This document shows positions 9,121 through 17,285 of a DNA stretch of 64,000 bases, piece by piece. Within the stretch, counting starts at the first letter, position 1. Each line of letters starts with the position of its first letter. The DNA comes from Brevibacterium sp. CCUG 69071 (GTDB lineage: Bacteria > Actinomycetota > Actinomycetes > Actinomycetales > Brevibacteriaceae), in assembly GCF_021023135.1 (NCBI RefSeq), contig NZ_PGFV01000002.1, forward strand, positions 744,001-808,000. Reading direction: 5' to 3'. The position numbers and the translations under genes were made by a program. The notes beneath the pieces are model-generated. The model saw only the letters and a program-made list of their open reading frames with translations. It was not told the origin of the DNA and did not search any database.

Positions 9121-10263
9121 ATGGATCAGCCGATCATCTTGCTCATCGTCGCAGCCATCGTCTTCATTCTCGTCGTGGCGCTGGGCATCAGCCTCCGCGT
9201 CAACGCGAGGAAGAAGGGACTCGGGGACGACCGGGGGATCGACGCCGATGTCACCGGTGAGCTCAAGATCGATGAGATCTCCGAGGCGGTCGAGAAGGAG
9301 AAGGCCGAAGCCCGCGGCTCCGAGGTGCCCACCGCACCGGGCAACCGGCTCGTCCGCCTGCGCGAACGCCTTGCGAAGTCGAACTCCGGGCTGGGCAGGG
9401 GACTGCTCAACCTGCTCTCCCGCGACAACCTCGACGAATCGACGTGGGAGGAGATCGAGGACACCCTCATCCTCGCCGATGTCGGCGTCGACCCGACCAC
9501 CGAACTCGTCGACAAGCTGCGCGACCGCGTCAAGGTCCTCGGCACCCGCGATCCCGAGGACGTCCGCGGGCTGCTGCGGGAAGAGCTGATCAACCTCGTC
9601 GATCCCACCATGGACCGGGACCTGGCCACCTCCCACGTGTCCGGTGATCCGGCCGTCATCCTCGTCGTCGGTGTCAACGGATCCGGCAAGACCACGACCG
9701 TGGGCAAGATCGCCCGTGTGCTCGTCGCCGAGGACAAGACCGTCCGCCTCGGCGCCGCCGACACCTTCCGCGCCGCCGCCGCCGAGCAGCTGGCCACCTG
9801 GGGCTCCCGCGTCGGCGTCGAGACCGTGCGTCGCGAAGAGGGCGCCGATCCCGCCTCGGTGGCGTATTCGGCCGTCGAAGAGGGCAAGGACGCCGGCACC
9901 GATATCGTCCTCATCGACACCGCCGGTCGCCTGCAGAACAAGATCGGCCTGATGGACGAGCTCGGCAAGGTCAAGCGCGTGGCCACCCGACCGCTGGGCG
10001 AAGGCCACGAGATCGACGAGGTGCTCCTCGTCCTCGATGCCACGACCGGTCAGAACGGGATGCAGCAGGCCAAGGTCTTCGCCGAGGCGGTCAACATCAC
10101 CGGCATCGTCCTGACCAAGCTCGACGGCACCGCGAAGGGCGGAATCGTCATCGCCGTGCAGCGTGAGCTCGGCGTCCCGGTCAAGCTCATCGGCCTCGGC
10201 GAGGGCGCGGACGACCTCGCGCCCTTCACGGCCGAAGGCTTCGTCGACGCCCTGCTGGACTGA
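9121..10263 (+). CDS. ftsY: Signal recognition particle receptor FtsY
   Basis: This 380-residue SRP receptor GTPase docks Ffh-ribosome complexes at the membrane for co-translational insertion. An N-terminal hydrophobic helix (about residues 5-25) anchors it, as in other actinobacterial FtsY proteins. A short charged linker and the four-helix N domain follow. The NG GTPase has G1 GVNGSGKTT near residue 184, the insertion-box block AADTFRAAAAEQL, G3 DTAGR and G4 TKLDGTAKGG. The RBS AAAGGAGGA lies just upstream of the ATG. The partner gene ffh lies 1.7 kb downstream, beyond amt. Confidence 0.97.
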   Translation: MDQPIILLIVAAIVFILVVALGISLRVNARKKGLGDDRGIDADVTGELKIDEISEAVEKEKAEARGSEVPTAPGNRLVRLRERLAKSNSGLGRGLLNLLSRDNLDESTWEEIEDTLILADVGVDPTTELVDKLRDRVKVLGTRDPEDVRGLLREELINLVDPTMDRDLATSHVSGDPAVILVVGVNGSGKTTTVGKIARVLVAEDKTVRLGAADTFRAAAAEQLATWGSRVGVETVRREEGADPASVAYSAVEEGKDAGTDIVLIDTAGRLQNKIGLMDELGKVKRVATRPLGEGHEIDEVLLVLDATTGQNGMQQAKVFAEAVNITGIVLTKLDGTAKGGIVIAVQRELGVPVKLIGLGEGADDLAPFTAEGFVDALLD

Positions 10264-10345
10264 ACCTTCCGGGGGCTGGTGCGCAGCCTCGGCGGGGGAC
10301 TCCGCACCGCCTCGGCGCCGGACTTCGGGCTCGTGTGAGAGCCGC

Positions 10346-10383
10346 GACACATTCCTGAAACATGGGCGACTCACTGCTGTGAC
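10346..10383 (+). promoter_or_regulatory. GlnR-like nitrogen-control box upstream of amt
   Basis: Four pentamers occur at exact 11-bp spacing: GACAC (10346), GAAAC (10357), GACTC (10368) and GTGAC (10379), each separated by six bases. The actinobacterial GlnR box is an array of gTnAC and GaAAC half-sites separated by six bases. The GAAAC and GTGAC copies match well and the other two are weaker. The location 66 bp before an ammonium transporter supports nitrogen control; binding is inference. Confidence 0.5.
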
Positions 10384-10398
10384 ATCCGTCATGGACAC

Positions 10399-10435
10399 TG
10401 TCTCTGTGCGATTCGACATGGAATCGCCAGAGACA
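10399..10435 (+). promoter_or_regulatory. Hairpin in the amt leader
   Basis: TGTCTCTG-T-GCGATTC (10399-10414) pairs with GAATCGCCAGAGACA (10421-10435), giving 15 bp with one bulged T and a six-base loop. It ends 13 bp before the amt ATG and abuts the start region. It could be an RNA hairpin affecting translation or a second operator. Confidence 0.55.
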
Positions 10436-10448
10436 CGAAAGAGACGAC

Positions 10449-11669
10449 ATGGAACTCGATGCAGTGAATGTATGGATGATGGTCGCCGCGGGTCTGGTGC
10501 TGCTCATGACCCCCGGTGTCGCCTTCTTCTACGGTGGGATGACTCGAATCACTTCGAGCATCAACATGATGATGATGGTCTTCTCGGCGATGGCCGTCGG
10601 CGGACTCGTCTGGGTCCTCTACGGCTACGGACTGAGCTCGGGTGAGTCGATCGGCGGAATCGTCGGCAACCCGCTGGAGCAGCTGGGTCTGACCGGCGCG
10701 GTGGCGAACGAACCCGACTCCCTCATCTCCATCGGCTACGGTTCGACCTTCGCCATGATCGCCATCGCCCTCATCGCCGGCGCCGTGGCCGACCGTGCGA
10801 AGTTCTCCACCTGGCTGGTCTTTTCGGCCCTGTGGGTGACGCTGGTCTATTGCCCGCTGGCCTTCATGGTCTGGGGCGACGGCATCCTCACCGCCGACGG
10901 TGCGATCGGCAGCCTGTTCGGCCCGGCCATCGACTTCGCGGGCGGCACCGTGGTCCACATCAACGCAGGGGTCTCCGCGCTCGTCCTCGTCGTCGTGATG
11001 GGACGCCGGGCGCGCTTCTCGGCACCGCACAAGCCCCACAACATTCCCATCACGGTGCTCGGTGCCGCGCTGCTGTGGTTCGGCTGGTTCGGATTCAACG
11101 GCGGTGCCGCCTCCACGATCGAACAGGGTGGGCTGATCTGGATCAACACTCTCGTCGCCCCGGCCGCCGGCATGATCACGTGGATCATGATCGAGCGGAT
11201 CCGCTCCTCGCGACCGAGCAGCATCGGCAGCGTCTCGGGCCTCATCGCCGGCCTGGTCGCGATCACCCCGGCCTGCGCCAGCGTCGATCCCTATGCGGCG
11301 ATCCTCATCGGCATCGCCGCCGGGGCCGGAGCGCTCTTCGCCGTCGAGGCGAAGAACCGCCTGCGCTACGACGATGCCCTCGATGTCGTCGCCGTCCACC
11401 TCGTCGCCGGTGTCATCGGCACCGTGATGATCGGCTTCTTCGCCTTCCCGAACGAGGAGAGCCCGGCCGGTCTCTTCTACGGCGGCGGCTTCGAGCTGCT
11501 CATCGCGCAGATCCTCGCCTGCCTCGTGGCCCTCGTGTTCGCGGGACTCGTGACACTTGTCATCGCCCTGGCGCTGCGCAAGACGATGGGTCTGCGCATC
11601 GACCACCGGGACGAACTCGACGGGATCGACAACATCGAACACGCCGAGCAGGCCTATTCGTTCAACTGA
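10449..11669 (+). CDS. amt: Ammonium transporter (Amt/MEP/Rh)
   Basis: This 406-residue integral membrane channel for ammonium has about eleven transmembrane helices. The family hallmarks are present: GVAFFYGGM in the first helix, DFAGGTVVHINAG with the first pore His, the WFGWFGFNGG block, and DDALDVVAVHLVAG with the second pore His. It is shorter than Streptomyces AmtB homologues and lacks a long C-terminal tail. No glnK or glnD follows, unlike the common amt-glnK-glnD operon; instead the gene stands alone between ftsY and ffh and is followed by a hairpin. A GlnR-like array and a leader hairpin upstream suggest nitrogen-responsive expression. Confidence 0.96.
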   Translation: MELDAVNVWMMVAAGLVLLMTPGVAFFYGGMTRITSSINMMMMVFSAMAVGGLVWVLYGYGLSSGESIGGIVGNPLEQLGLTGAVANEPDSLISIGYGSTFAMIAIALIAGAVADRAKFSTWLVFSALWVTLVYCPLAFMVWGDGILTADGAIGSLFGPAIDFAGGTVVHINAGVSALVLVVVMGRRARFSAPHKPHNIPITVLGAALLWFGWFGFNGGAASTIEQGGLIWINTLVAPAAGMITWIMIERIRSSRPSSIGSVSGLIAGLVAITPACASVDPYAAILIGIAAGAGALFAVEAKNRLRYDDALDVVAVHLVAGVIGTVMIGFFAFPNEESPAGLFYGGGFELLIAQILACLVALVFAGLVTLVIALALRKTMGLRIDHRDELDGIDNIEHAEQAYSFN

Positions 11670-11803
11670 CGCCGCGGCCGCTCCCGGTTCGCTCGGTCCT
11701 CGCGGACCCGGCACCGGGGCGGCCCCGGCCCCGGAACTCCCACTAGGGGGCCGGTCGGTCTCGCCGGCCGCCTCGGTGTGGGGGAGTGCGTGAGCGTACT
11801 CAT

Positions 11804-11849
11804 CGATCGCCTCGGTGCGGGTGAAGCAGACACCCCGCCGAGGCGATCG
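11804..11849 (+). terminator. Long hairpin after amt
   Basis: CGATCGCCTCGG (11804-11815) pairs perfectly with CCGAGGCGATCG (11838-11849), and further GC pairing is possible inside. No T-run follows. It separates amt from ffh. Confidence 0.6.
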
Positions 11850-11904
11850 GTCATGTCCGGGGATTCCCAGCCGCTTCGGTTTCGGCCGAGCCCGGATGGG
11901 TTGC

Positions 11905-11910
11905 TAGTCT
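11905..11910 (+). promoter_or_regulatory. -10 box for ffh
   Basis: TAGTCT lies 37 bp before the ffh GTG and directly after the post-amt hairpin region, where a promoter is expected. Confidence 0.35.
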
Positions 11911-11947
11911 AGAGAGTCGACCAATTCATCGTGAAGAAGGCTTGTAC

Positions 11948-13555
11948 GTGTTCAACTCTCTCTCCGACAGGCTCACCGCGACCTTCAAGAACCTGCGCGG
12001 CAAGGGCCGGCTGTCCGAAGCCGATGTGGATGCCACCATCCGCGAGATCCGGCGCGCCCTCCTCGACGCCGACGTCGCGCTGCCTGTGGTCCGCGCCTTC
12101 ACCGGCCGCATCCGCGAACGCGCGCTGTCCGAAGAGGTCTCCGGTGCGCTCAACCCCGGCCAGCAGGTCGTCAAGATCGTCAATGACGAACTCGTCGGCA
12201 TCCTCGGCGGGCAGACCCGGCGTCTGACCTTCGCCAAGCGTCCCCCGACGGTGATCATGCTCGCCGGCCTGCAGGGTGCCGGTAAGACCACCCTGGCCGG
12301 CAAGCTCGCCCACTGGCTCAAGTCCGAGGGTCACCGGCCGATGCTCGTTGCCGCCGACCTCCAGCGACCGAACGCGGTCAACCAGCTCCAAATCGTCGGC
12401 GAACGTGCCGGCGCCTTCGTCTACGCACCGGAGCCGGGCAACGGCGTGGGCAACCCCGTGCAGGTCGCCACCGAATCGCTCGAGGTCGCGAAGTCGAAGC
12501 TCCACGATGTCGTCATCGTCGACACCGCCGGTCGCCTCGGCATCGACGAAGAGCTCATGCAGCAGGCCGCGGACATCCGAACAGCTGTCAACCCGGACGA
12601 GGTCCTGTTCGTCATCGACGCGATGATCGGTCAGGACGCGGTGAAGACCGCGGAGGCCTTCCTCGAAGGCGTCGACTTCACCGGTGTCGTGCTCTCCAAG
12701 CTCGATGGTGATTCTCGCGGCGGTGCCGCGCTCTCCGTCGCCGAGGTGACCGGCAAGCCGATCATGTTCGCCTCGACCGGTGAGTCGATGAAGGACTTCG
12801 AGCAGTTCCATCCCGACCGGATGGCCGACCGGATCCTCGACATGGGTGACATCCTCACCCTCATCGAGCAGGCCGAGAAGAACTTCGACGAGAAGGAGAC
12901 GGCGAAGCTCCAGAAGAAGGTCGAAGCCGGTGAGGATTTCGATCTCAATGACTTCCTGACGCAGATGTCGGGCCTGAAGAAGATGGGCTCGATGAAGAAG
13001 ATGCTGGGCATGATGCCCGGCATGAGTCAGTACCAGGACCAGCTGGAGAACTTCGACGAACGCGAGGTCGACCGGGTCGAGGCGATTGTGAGATCGATGA
13101 CGCCCGCCGAGCGGACGAACCCGAAGATCCTCAACGGCTCCCGGCGTGCGCGCATCGCCAAGGGTGCCGGCACCACGGTCACGGCCGTCAACCAGCTCAT
13201 GGAGCGCTTCACCCAGGCCCAGAAGATGATGCGCGGAATGACCCGCGGCGGCGGCATGCCCGGGATGGGCGGTGGCGGCGGGATGCCTGCCATGCCGGGA
13301 ATGGGCGGCATGCCCGGCGGTGGCGCCAACCGGAAGAAGAAGGCCGGGGCGAAGAAGGGTCGCAAGGGCGGCAAGTCCGGCAATCCGGCCAAGCGCGCAC
13401 AGGAGGCTCAGGCCCTTCAGGACAAGAAGGACGGCAAGACCAAGGACCCGGTCGGCTCGGCCTTCGGCGGGGTCGATCTGGGCAAGGACGAGGAATTCGA
13501 TCCGACGAACCTGCCGAAGGGCTTCGGCGGAATGTTCCCCGGCGGCAAGAAGTAG
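11948..13555 (+). CDS. ffh: Signal recognition particle protein Ffh (SRP54)
   Basis: This 535-residue SRP GTPase binds 4.5S RNA and the signal peptide of nascent membrane proteins and delivers them to FtsY. The N domain begins FNSLSDRLTATFKNLRGKG. The G domain has G1 GLQGAGKTT near residue 107, DTAGRLGIDEELM and SKLDGDSRGG. The C-terminal M domain has the Met-rich finger (MSGLKKMGSMKKMLGMMPGM) and the RNA-binding helices. A Gly/Met/Lys-rich extension of about 100 residues follows, as in many actinobacteria. GTG at 11948 is chosen because GAAGAAGG is correctly spaced for it; TTG at 11942 is too close to the RBS. Confidence 0.96.
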   Translation: MFNSLSDRLTATFKNLRGKGRLSEADVDATIREIRRALLDADVALPVVRAFTGRIRERALSEEVSGALNPGQQVVKIVNDELVGILGGQTRRLTFAKRPPTVIMLAGLQGAGKTTLAGKLAHWLKSEGHRPMLVAADLQRPNAVNQLQIVGERAGAFVYAPEPGNGVGNPVQVATESLEVAKSKLHDVVIVDTAGRLGIDEELMQQAADIRTAVNPDEVLFVIDAMIGQDAVKTAEAFLEGVDFTGVVLSKLDGDSRGGAALSVAEVTGKPIMFASTGESMKDFEQFHPDRMADRILDMGDILTLIEQAEKNFDEKETAKLQKKVEAGEDFDLNDFLTQMSGLKKMGSMKKMLGMMPGMSQYQDQLENFDEREVDRVEAIVRSMTPAERTNPKILNGSRRARIAKGAGTTVTAVNQLMERFTQAQKMMRGMTRGGGMPGMGGGGGMPAMPGMGGMPGGGANRKKKAGAKKGRKGGKSGNPAKRAQEAQALQDKKDGKTKDPVGSAFGGVDLGKDEEFDPTNLPKGFGGMFPGGKK

Positions 13556-13635
13556 GACCGGGCGGGCTCGGGCGTTCGGGCCGACGTCGTCCTGGCGTCG
13601 GTTCGGCGTTGATTCGGAGTTGATTCGCCTGGCAA

Positions 13636-13665
13636 TTGGCGAGATGCAGAGCCGTCTGGCACAAT
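13636..13665 (+). promoter_or_regulatory. Promoter for rpsP operon
   Basis: TTGGCG (13636-13641) and CACAAT (13660-13665) are separated by 18 bp. They would give a leader of about 135 nt before rpsP. The 252-bp gap after ffh also holds a small CCGACG/CGTCGG hairpin that may end ffh transcription. Confidence 0.5.
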
Positions 13666-13807
13666 TGACTCTTGTACTTTTGCAACCGGTCCGGGCCCTC
13701 TCATCCGCGCCGATTGTGATTGTCCGAGTCACAGCCTCCGGCAGGTCAACCCCACGATTCTGTTGGAACCACTGTGCAAAGAAATTACCAAAGGAGACAC
13801 CACTAAA

Positions 13808-14251
13808 GTGGCAGTCAAAATTCGTCTGACCCGCATGGGCAAGATCCGTGCACCCTTCTACCGCGTCGTCGTCGCTGATTCGCGCACCCGTCGCGATGGC
13901 AAGGCCATCGAGCAGATCGGCATCTACCACCCGACTCGCAACCCCTCGGTCATCGAGATCGATTCCGAGCGCGCTCAGTACTGGCTCTCCGTCGGTGCTC
14001 AGCCCAGCGATCAGGTGCGTGCCCTGCTCAAGCTCACCGGTGACTGGCAGAAGTTCACGGGTGTTGGTGAAGCGGTCAACACCGTGAAGCCGCAGCCGGA
14101 AAAGGAAGCCTACGTGGCTCCCAGCGCCGGTTCCGTGATCAAGGAAGCGATCACCAAGAAGGGCGGCGACAAGGCCGAGGCTCCTGCTGCTGAGGCTCCC
14201 GCCGAGGAGGCTGCTCCCGAGGCCGCCGCCGAAGAGAGTGCTGAAGCCTGA
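13808..14251 (+). CDS. rpsP: 30S ribosomal protein S16
   Basis: This 147-residue small-subunit protein begins [19 protein letters not shown] and contains [17 protein letters not shown], typical of S16. The core ends near residue 85. The rest is an Ala/Glu/Pro-rich tail ([20 protein letters not shown]), an extension often seen in actinobacterial S16. GTG at 13808 is preceded by AAAGGAG. The stop is followed after one base by the khpA start, so the two are translationally coupled. Confidence 0.97.
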   Translation: MAVKIRLTRMGKIRAPFYRVVVADSRTRRDGKAIEQIGIYHPTRNPSVIEIDSERAQYWLSVGAQPSDQVRALLKLTGDWQKFTGVGEAVNTVKPQPEKEAYVAPSAGSVIKEAITKKGGDKAEAPAAEAPAEEAAPEAAAEESAEA

Positions 14252-14252
14252 C

Positions 14253-14483
14253 ATGTTGGCTGATTCGCTCGAACACCTGGTCCGCGGCATCGTCGATCAT
14301 CCCGACGATGTCGGCGTTCGCTCCCGCTCGTCACAGCGCGGGACGACTCTCGAGGTGCGGGTTCATCCCGACGACCTCGGTCGTGTCATCGGTCGTGCTG
14401 GCAGGACCGCCAAGGCCCTGCGCACCGTGATGAACTCACTGGCCGGACGCGAGTCGGTGCGAGTGGACCTCATCGAGGCGTAA
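14253..14483 (+). CDS. khpA: KH-domain RNA-binding protein KhpA
   Basis: This 76-residue single-KH protein of the KhpA/YlqC family binds RNA, often as a heterodimer with KhpB, and affects cell division and sRNA regulation in other bacteria. The KH core is HPDDLGRVIGRAGRTAKALR with the GRAG loop. The ATG at 14253 lies one base after the rpsP stop; an upstream in-frame GTG at 14238 would overlap rpsP. Location between rpsP and rimM is the standard actinobacterial and firmicute arrangement. Confidence 0.93.
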   Translation: MLADSLEHLVRGIVDHPDDVGVRSRSSQRGTTLEVRVHPDDLGRVIGRAGRTAKALRTVMNSLAGRESVRVDLIEA

Positions 14484-14495
14484 CACCTTTATTGC

Positions 14496-14533
14496 GAGAG
14501 GGGGCGCGGCGTACGAACGCCGCGCCCCCTCTC
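14496..14533 (+). terminator. Strong 17-bp hairpin terminator after khpA
   Basis: GAGAGGGGGCGCGGCGT (14496-14512) pairs perfectly with its complement (14517-14533) around a four-base ACGA loop. The tail is TCATATTC rather than a U-run. It separates rpsP-khpA from rimM, which has its own -10 box. Confidence 0.85.
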
Positions 14534-14600
14534 TCATATTCACCTCCAGGAGTGCTCGCTCCTCCGAGCTCTCGCGGACAGAGGCGGCGACGACTGCGAT

Positions 14601-14606
14601 TAGACT
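14601..14606 (+). promoter_or_regulatory. -10 box TAGACT for rimM
   Basis: TAGACT lies 34 bp before the rimM ATG and just after the khpA terminator. It would drive rimM-trmD. Confidence 0.5.
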
Positions 14607-14640
14607 GAGGGATGAACGAAATCGGGTGAAAAGGAGCAGA

Positions 14641-15141
14641 ATGGACACGGTTCTCGCCAGGCTGGGCAAGCCGCACGGAATCAAAGGTGAGTTCACCGTC
14701 GAGGTGCGCACCGATCGGCCCGATGAACGGCTCACCCCCGGCAGCACCTTCGCCACAGACCCGGACATCGGGACGCTGACACTGAAGTCGGCGCGGTGGC
14801 ATCGTGATCGACTGCTTCTGGCCTTCGCCGAGGTGCCCGATCGCAACCGTGCCGAGGAGATCCGCAATACGCTCATCCTCGCCGAGCAGGAGACCGAGGA
14901 AGACGACGAGGACGCGTGGTACCTCGACGACCTCATCGGGCTGAGCGTCTTCGCGGATGAAGAGAAGGTCGGCGAGATCGTCGACGTCACCAACGGCGTC
15001 GCCCAGGACCTCCTTCACCTCAAGCATGTCCAAGGTCACGAGGTGCTCATCCCCTTCGTCACGGCCATCGTGCCCGAGGTCGATATCGAGGGCGGACGGA
15101 TCACCATCACCCCTCCGGCCGGACTCCTCGACGCCGAATGA
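14641..15141 (+). CDS. rimM: Ribosome maturation factor RimM
   Basis: This 166-residue assembly factor binds S19 and helps mature the 30S head. The N-terminal RimM barrel has [15 protein letters not shown] and [19 protein letters not shown]-barrel begins near [12 protein letters not shown] and contains [18 protein letters not shown] residues near the end. The ATG at 14641 follows AAAAGGAG. The last four bases overlap trmD (ATGA). Confidence 0.95.
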   Translation: MDTVLARLGKPHGIKGEFTVEVRTDRPDERLTPGSTFATDPDIGTLTLKSARWHRDRLLLAFAEVPDRNRAEEIRNTLILAEQETEEDDEDAWYLDDLIGLSVFADEEKVGEIVDVTNGVAQDLLHLKHVQGHEVLIPFVTAIVPEVDIEGGRITITPPAGLLDAE

Positions 15142-15980
15142 GTGAGGACGGCAGCGTGAACGAAGCCGCGCCGAGTCGCTCGGACGAGCCGGTGCTCCCG
15201 ACCTCGCCGAGGACGGCCATCGACGTCGTCTCGATCTTCCCGGAGTACCTCTCGGGCCTCAGGCTCTCCCTCATCGGCAAGGCCGTCGACCAGGGACTGC
15301 TCGGACTCAACGTCCACGACCTGCGCGACTTCACCTTCGACCGCCACAACACCGTCGACGACTCGCCCTACGGCGGCGGCGCCGGAATGGTGATGAAGGC
15401 CGAACCCTGGGCTCTCGCGCTCGAGCACATCCTCGGCGACAGCGCGGAGGGCACCAAACCGATCCTCATCGTGCCCAGCCCCGCGGGACCGGTGTTCGAC
15501 CAGCGCATCGCCGAGGACCTCGCCCAGGCCGATCACCTGGTCTTCGCCTGCGGACGCTACGAAGGCATCGACCAGCGGGTCATCGACTGGGCAGGGGAGC
15601 ACTTCGACCTGCGCCCGATGAGCATCGGCGACTACGTCCTCAACGGGGGAGAGGTCGCCTCGATGGTGATGATCGAGGCTATCAGCCGCCTCATCCCCGG
15701 GGTCATCGGCAACCCCGAATCGCTGACCGAGGAGAGTCACGAGGACGGCCTCCTCGAATACCCGATCTATACCAAACCCGCCTCCTGGCGCGGTCGTGAT
15801 GTGCCGGAGATCCTCCTCGGCGGCAATCATGGGGCGATCGCCCGATGGCGACGTGACCGACGTCTCGAACGCACCGCCGAAGTCAGGCCCGATCTGCTGG
15901 CGAAGCTCTCGGACCTCGACAAGCACGACCTGACGGTCCTCGAGCGGTTTGAGTCCGAGGGCCCCGCCGTGCCAGAATAG
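15138..15980 (+). CDS. trmD: tRNA (guanine-37-N1) methyltransferase TrmD
   Basis: This 280-residue SPOUT methyltransferase makes m1G37 in tRNAs that read CNN codons, preventing +1 frameshifts. Visible motifs are [37 protein letters not shown] and the trefoil-knot segment [12 protein letters not shown] Ser-, Glu- and Pro-rich N-terminal extension of about 27 residues precedes the usual start. Initiation at the ATGA overlap with rimM is favoured; an internal GTG would give a form closer to the usual length. Confidence 0.96.
   Translation: MSEDGSVNEAAPSRSDEPVLPTSPRTAIDVVSIFPEYLSGLRLSLIGKAVDQGLLGLNVHDLRDFTFDRHNTVDDSPYGGGAGMVMKAEPWALALEHILGDSAEGTKPILIVPSPAGPVFDQRIAEDLAQADHLVFACGRYEGIDQRVIDWAGEHFDLRPMSIGDYVLNGGEVASMVMIEAISRLIPGVIGNPESLTEESHEDGLLEYPIYTKPASWRGRDVPEILLGGNHGAIARWRRDRRLERTAEVRPDLLAKLSDLDKHDLTVLERFESEGPAVPE
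15949..15978 (+). promoter_or_regulatory. Promoter for the rplS leader
   Basis: TTGAGT (15949-15954) and CAGAAT (15973-15978) are separated by 18 bp inside the end of trmD. They would start a leader RNA of about 170 nt near 15985. Confidence 0.45.
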
Positions 15981-16155
15981 ATCGTCGCGTTTGTTGGCAT
16001 CCACCTGCTTCAGGGGGATGGGTGCCCACAGCGATTCGCCGATGTCTGTGTCGGCGGGTTCCGGGGAGCAATCCCGACAGACGATCCAGTCACCGGTTCG
16101 ACCGGTCCGATATGCGTGTCCTCGACCTGAAGCAGGGGCCACAGGAGAAACCACA
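15981..16155 (+). promoter_or_regulatory. Structured rplS (L19) leader region
   Basis: CCTGCTTCAGG (16004-16014) and CCTGAAGCAGG (16126-16136) are perfect 11-bp inverted repeats 111 nt apart, bracketing inner hairpins such as ACCGGT-TCG-ACCGGT near 16092. The RBS CAGGAGAAA follows directly. The long-range closing stem and its position suggest an autoregulatory leader for L19, as described for other ribosomal operons; I cannot match it to a named leader family. Confidence 0.5.
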
Positions 16156-16497
16156 ATGCAGAAGCTCGATGTTGTCGATGCAGCCTCGCTGAAGACCGAC
16201 GTCCCCGAATTCCGCGCCGGAGACACCCTCAACGTTCACGTCCGCGTGATCGAGGGCAGCCGCTCGCGTATCCAGGTGTTCAAGGGAATCGTCATCCGCC
16301 GCCAGGGCGACGGAGTCCGCGAGACCTTCACCGCCCGTAAGATCAGCTTCGGCGTCGGAGTCGAGCGCACCTTCCCGGTGCACTCGCCCATCGTCGAGAA
16401 GATCGAGGTCCTCTCTCGCGGCGATGTCCGCCGTGCGAAGCTCTACTACCTGCGCGAACTGCGCGGCAAGGCTGCTCGCATCCGCGAAAAGGCCTGA
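16156..16497 (+). CDS. rplS: 50S ribosomal protein L19
   Basis: This 113-residue large-subunit protein lies at the 30S-50S interface. It shows [38 protein letters not shown] and the C-terminal [18 protein letters not shown], all typical of L19. The ATG at 16156 follows CAGGAG; in-frame starts further upstream fall in the structured leader. A UUCG-loop terminator lies 50 bp after the stop, inside the 5' part of the next gene. Confidence 0.97.
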   Translation: MQKLDVVDAASLKTDVPEFRAGDTLNVHVRVIEGSRSRIQVFKGIVIRRQGDGVRETFTARKISFGVGVERTFPVHSPIVEKIEVLSRGDVRRAKLYYLRELRGKAARIREKA

Positions 16498-16500
16498 TAC

Positions 16501-17154
16501 TTGCCAGGCACTGTGGGCGATGATCACACTGTGCCGGACAGACATGAGAACGCGACCTTCGGGTCGCGTTTTCTGTACTCGGCCCGGTTCTGGAAGACGA
16601 TCGGCATCATCGCCGTGGTCATCGTCATCCTCGGAGGCTCCGTCCGCGGCTTCGTCATCCAGCGCTTCACCATTCCGAGCGCCTCGATGCAGCCGACCCT
16701 GAAGGTCGGCGATTCGATCACCGTGTGGCGTCCCGATGCGCTGGGGCAGAAGATCGACCGCGGAGACATCGTCGTCTTCGACGGTCGCGGATCCTTCGTC
16801 GACGACGCCCTGCCGACCCCGCTGCAGAAGATGGGATCGTGGGTCGGGCTCGGCCCGCGCGACGTCTACTACGTCAAACGGGTCATCGCGCTCGGCGGTG
16901 ACACCCTGCAGTGCTGCGATGCCGAGGGGCACCTGCTCCTCAACGGCGAACCCCTGAGCGAGGACTACGCCCCGGTGCCGGCCTCGAAGGTCGAATTCGC
17001 CATCGAGGTTCCCGCCGACACCATGTGGGTGATGGGCGACAACCGCAACGACTCCACCGACTCCCGCGCCCTCCTCGGGCGCCCCGGCGGCGGGTTCATC
17101 CCCCTCGACCGAGTGGTCGGCCCCGTGATCGGACACGGGTCCTCCGTCGACTGA
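16501..17154 (+). CDS. lepB: Type I signal peptidase (first of two)
   Basis: This 217-residue membrane-anchored serine peptidase removes signal peptides from exported proteins. One N-terminal transmembrane helix (about residues 33-50) is followed by the catalytic Ser in IPSASMQPTL (Ser62) and the general-base Lys in YYVKRVIALGGD (about 126). The late MGDNRNDSTDSRALLG box is present. The start is uncertain: TTG at 16501 has AAAGG eight bases upstream, and GTG at 16513 or 16531 are alternatives. Any of these places an intrinsic-terminator-like hairpin inside the first codons. Its neighbour lepB2 is a paralogue sharing CCDAEG and MGDNR. Confidence 0.93.
   Translation: MPGTVGDDHTVPDRHENATFGSRFLYSARFWKTIGIIAVVIVILGGSVRGFVIQRFTIPSASMQPTLKVGDSITVWRPDALGQKIDRGDIVVFDGRGSFVDDALPTPLQKMGSWVGLGPRDVYYVKRVIALGGDTLQCCDAEGHLLLNGEPLSEDYAPVPASKVEFAIEVPADTMWVMGDNRNDSTDSRALLGRPGGGFIPLDRVVGPVIGHGSSVD
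16549..16570 (+). terminator. UUCG-loop intrinsic terminator after rplS, inside lepB coding start
   Basis: AACGCGACC (16549-16557) pairs with GGTCGCGTT (16562-16570) around the stable loop TTCG, and the T-run continues to 16572. It has the form of a classic rho-independent terminator for rplS, yet overlaps codons 17-24 of lepB if that gene starts at 16501. Confidence 0.75.
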
Positions 17155-17285
17155 GCTCGGCGCCGGGTCGGCGCTCCCGCCTCGGCGGGAGCGATGATCG
17201 GCGCCTGAGCGCGGCCCGGAACGGGTGCTGGTACGCTCATTTCAGTCCCACTGCGGTACCCATGGTCCGATGCGAAAGCGAACGA

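Noticed and set aside
9000-12000. SRP 4.5S RNA gene near ftsY/ffh
   Set aside because: I looked for the conserved GGAA tetraloop stem with its asymmetric loop in the gaps and saw none.
14496-14533. Small regulatory RNA
   Set aside because: The perfect hairpin directly after khpA with no promoter of its own is best explained as a terminator.
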